Shown piece by piece: positions 41,432 to 41,879 of a DNA stretch of 41,879 nt. Position numbers and translations under genes: made by a program. This stretch comes from a virus, in IMG/VR virus record IMGVR_UViG_3300046821_000110, positions 1 through 41,879 of that record; one strand, given 5' to 3'. The notes below the pieces were generated by a model. That model ran no database searches, was not told the DNA's origin, and saw nothing but the letters and a program-made list of their open reading frames with translations. Numbering within the stretch: position 1 is the stretch's first letter; every line of letters starts with the position of its first letter.

Positions 41432-41784
41432 GAGAATAAGCTCTTGCTTGGGTGTTGTCGTAACTGCTTGGGGTCATGCAGCAGAGACTGCTGATAGGTT
41501 CTTCGTTGAAGGAACTGAGCTTGGCTGATCGAGGCATCTCGTTGGATTATTCCCAACAGCTCATCAAGGGCTTCGACGTGCTCATTGGGTTCCAGCAAGG
41601 ATGCAACCTTTAACAGTGGCATGCACTGGCTGGTGAGAAAGTGCAGACGCCGTGCTGATTTGAGCAGGGCATACAGTTGCCACCCTTCAATGCTGTGGAG
41701 TGGTATGGGTAATTCCACTTCAATGGGCTTTCCATCCACTGAAATGAATAGCCCAGGGTATCGCTGACCTCTTTGTGCGCTCAT
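41428..41784 (-). CDS. Unknown protein with SLFS tail
   Basis: 118 residues from ATG 41784, whose codon overlaps the upstream stop (ATGA); a GTG at 41829 is in frame but overlaps the upstream gene much more. A short beta part (GLFISVDGKPIEVELPIPLH) is followed by a mostly helical middle (LQLYALLK-like WQLYALLKSARRLHF) and a basic tail ending HPSKSLFS. The final SLFS equals that of the SSB and the protein at 17473..17793, with different codons. Function unknown. Confidence 0.6.
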   Translation of the reverse strand: MSAQRGQRYPGLFISVDGKPIEVELPIPLHSIEGWQLYALLKSARRLHFLTSQCMPLLKVASLLEPNEHVEALDELLGIIQRDASISQAQFLQRRTYQQSLLHDPKQLRQHPSKSLFS

Positions 41785-41879
41785 CGGATCACTTCCCTTT
41801 CTCTTTGCCAGCCTTGGCAGGTCAAACACAGGATGACTTCAACACTGTTGAAGAACACCCCGGTGTACCGCCGTTTATG
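41781..41879 (-). CDS. C-terminal end of an unknown small protein (partial)
   Basis: The last 32 residues of a leftward gene whose 5' part lies beyond the right window edge. The fragment reads HKRRYTGVFFNSVEVILCLT and continues with CQGWQREREVIR. It contains one CxxC pair (CLTC), perhaps half of a zinc site. The stop overlaps the next ATG (ATGA). A perfect 7-bp palindrome with three-base loop lies in the coding sequence at 41838-41854. Confidence 0.55.
   Translation of the reverse strand, partial: HKRRYTGVFFNSVEVILCLTCQGWQREREVIR

Noticed and set aside
41838-41854. Perfect 7-bp hairpin with three-base loop as another vRNAP promoter
   Set aside because: Lies in coding sequence; on the template strand for leftward transcription the loop is ACT, not a purine loop, and the TTCACC-AA flank is missing.
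1-41879. Integrase, transposase, CRISPR array or tRNA cluster
   Set aside because: None seen on either strand; the window looks like a lytic phage core.

Overview
This window is the central part of a large double-stranded DNA podophage genome of the N4 type (Schitoviridae). Three things point there. (1) A 3,750-residue protein (5766..17018) carries the motif set of the N4 virion RNA polymerase: R-x3-K-x7-YG plus two catalytic aspartates at the expected spacing. (2) It is preceded, in N4 order, by a run of virion genes starting at the major capsid protein. (3) On the opposite strand, converging on it, lies an N4-like replication block (primase-helicase, PD-(D/E)XK nuclease, RecA-like ATPase, SSB). 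Base composition is moderate, about 50-55% GC by eye. The host is probably a Gram-negative proteobacterium. Several small genes resemble Pseudomonas-phage proteins, but the host cannot be fixed from the sequence.

Layout. 1-17018 (+): end of the major capsid gene, five virion or ejection proteins, then the giant virion RNA polymerase. 17019-17260: a gene-free convergence zone with very strong inverted repeats. 17261-26109 (-): replication and recombination block, read leftward as primase-helicase, RecA-like ATPase, SSB, then small genes including a TerB-like protein, a Gp49-like protein, a DUF2829 (Tad2-type, possible anti-Thoeris) protein and a RuvC-like resolvase. 26110-26319: a structured leader and promoter region. 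26320-29280 (-): nucleotide-metabolism cassette of flavin-dependent thymidylate synthase, class II (B12-dependent) ribonucleotide reductase and a small cysteine-rich protein. 29388-38227 (+): appendage module with a tail-tip protein that appears to be extended by -1 frameshifting, tandem fibre paralogues, an Ala/Gly-rich repeat protein, an S74-chaperone tail fibre, an acetyltransferase-like protein and a lipoprotein. 38224-39096 (+): lysis genes (M15 endolysin, small holin-like protein). 39237-40993 (+): further virion-type genes. 41007-41879 (-): start of another leftward operon of small unknown genes, cut by the window edge.

How it works together. In N4 the polymerase is packaged, injected with the DNA, and starts early transcription at DNA hairpins with three-base loops. 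Two such hairpins are visible here (21834-21856 and 26181-26203). Both have a GGA loop and the same flank, TTCACC-AA, and both are oriented to fire leftward into replication genes. The polymerase and its likely promoters can therefore be read from one window. The SSB and two unrelated small proteins end in the same tetrapeptide, SLFS, which looks like a shared docking tail.

The DNA polymerase, terminase, portal and second RNA polymerase expected in an N4-type phage are not in this window. No tRNA, CRISPR array, insertion sequence or integrase was found.
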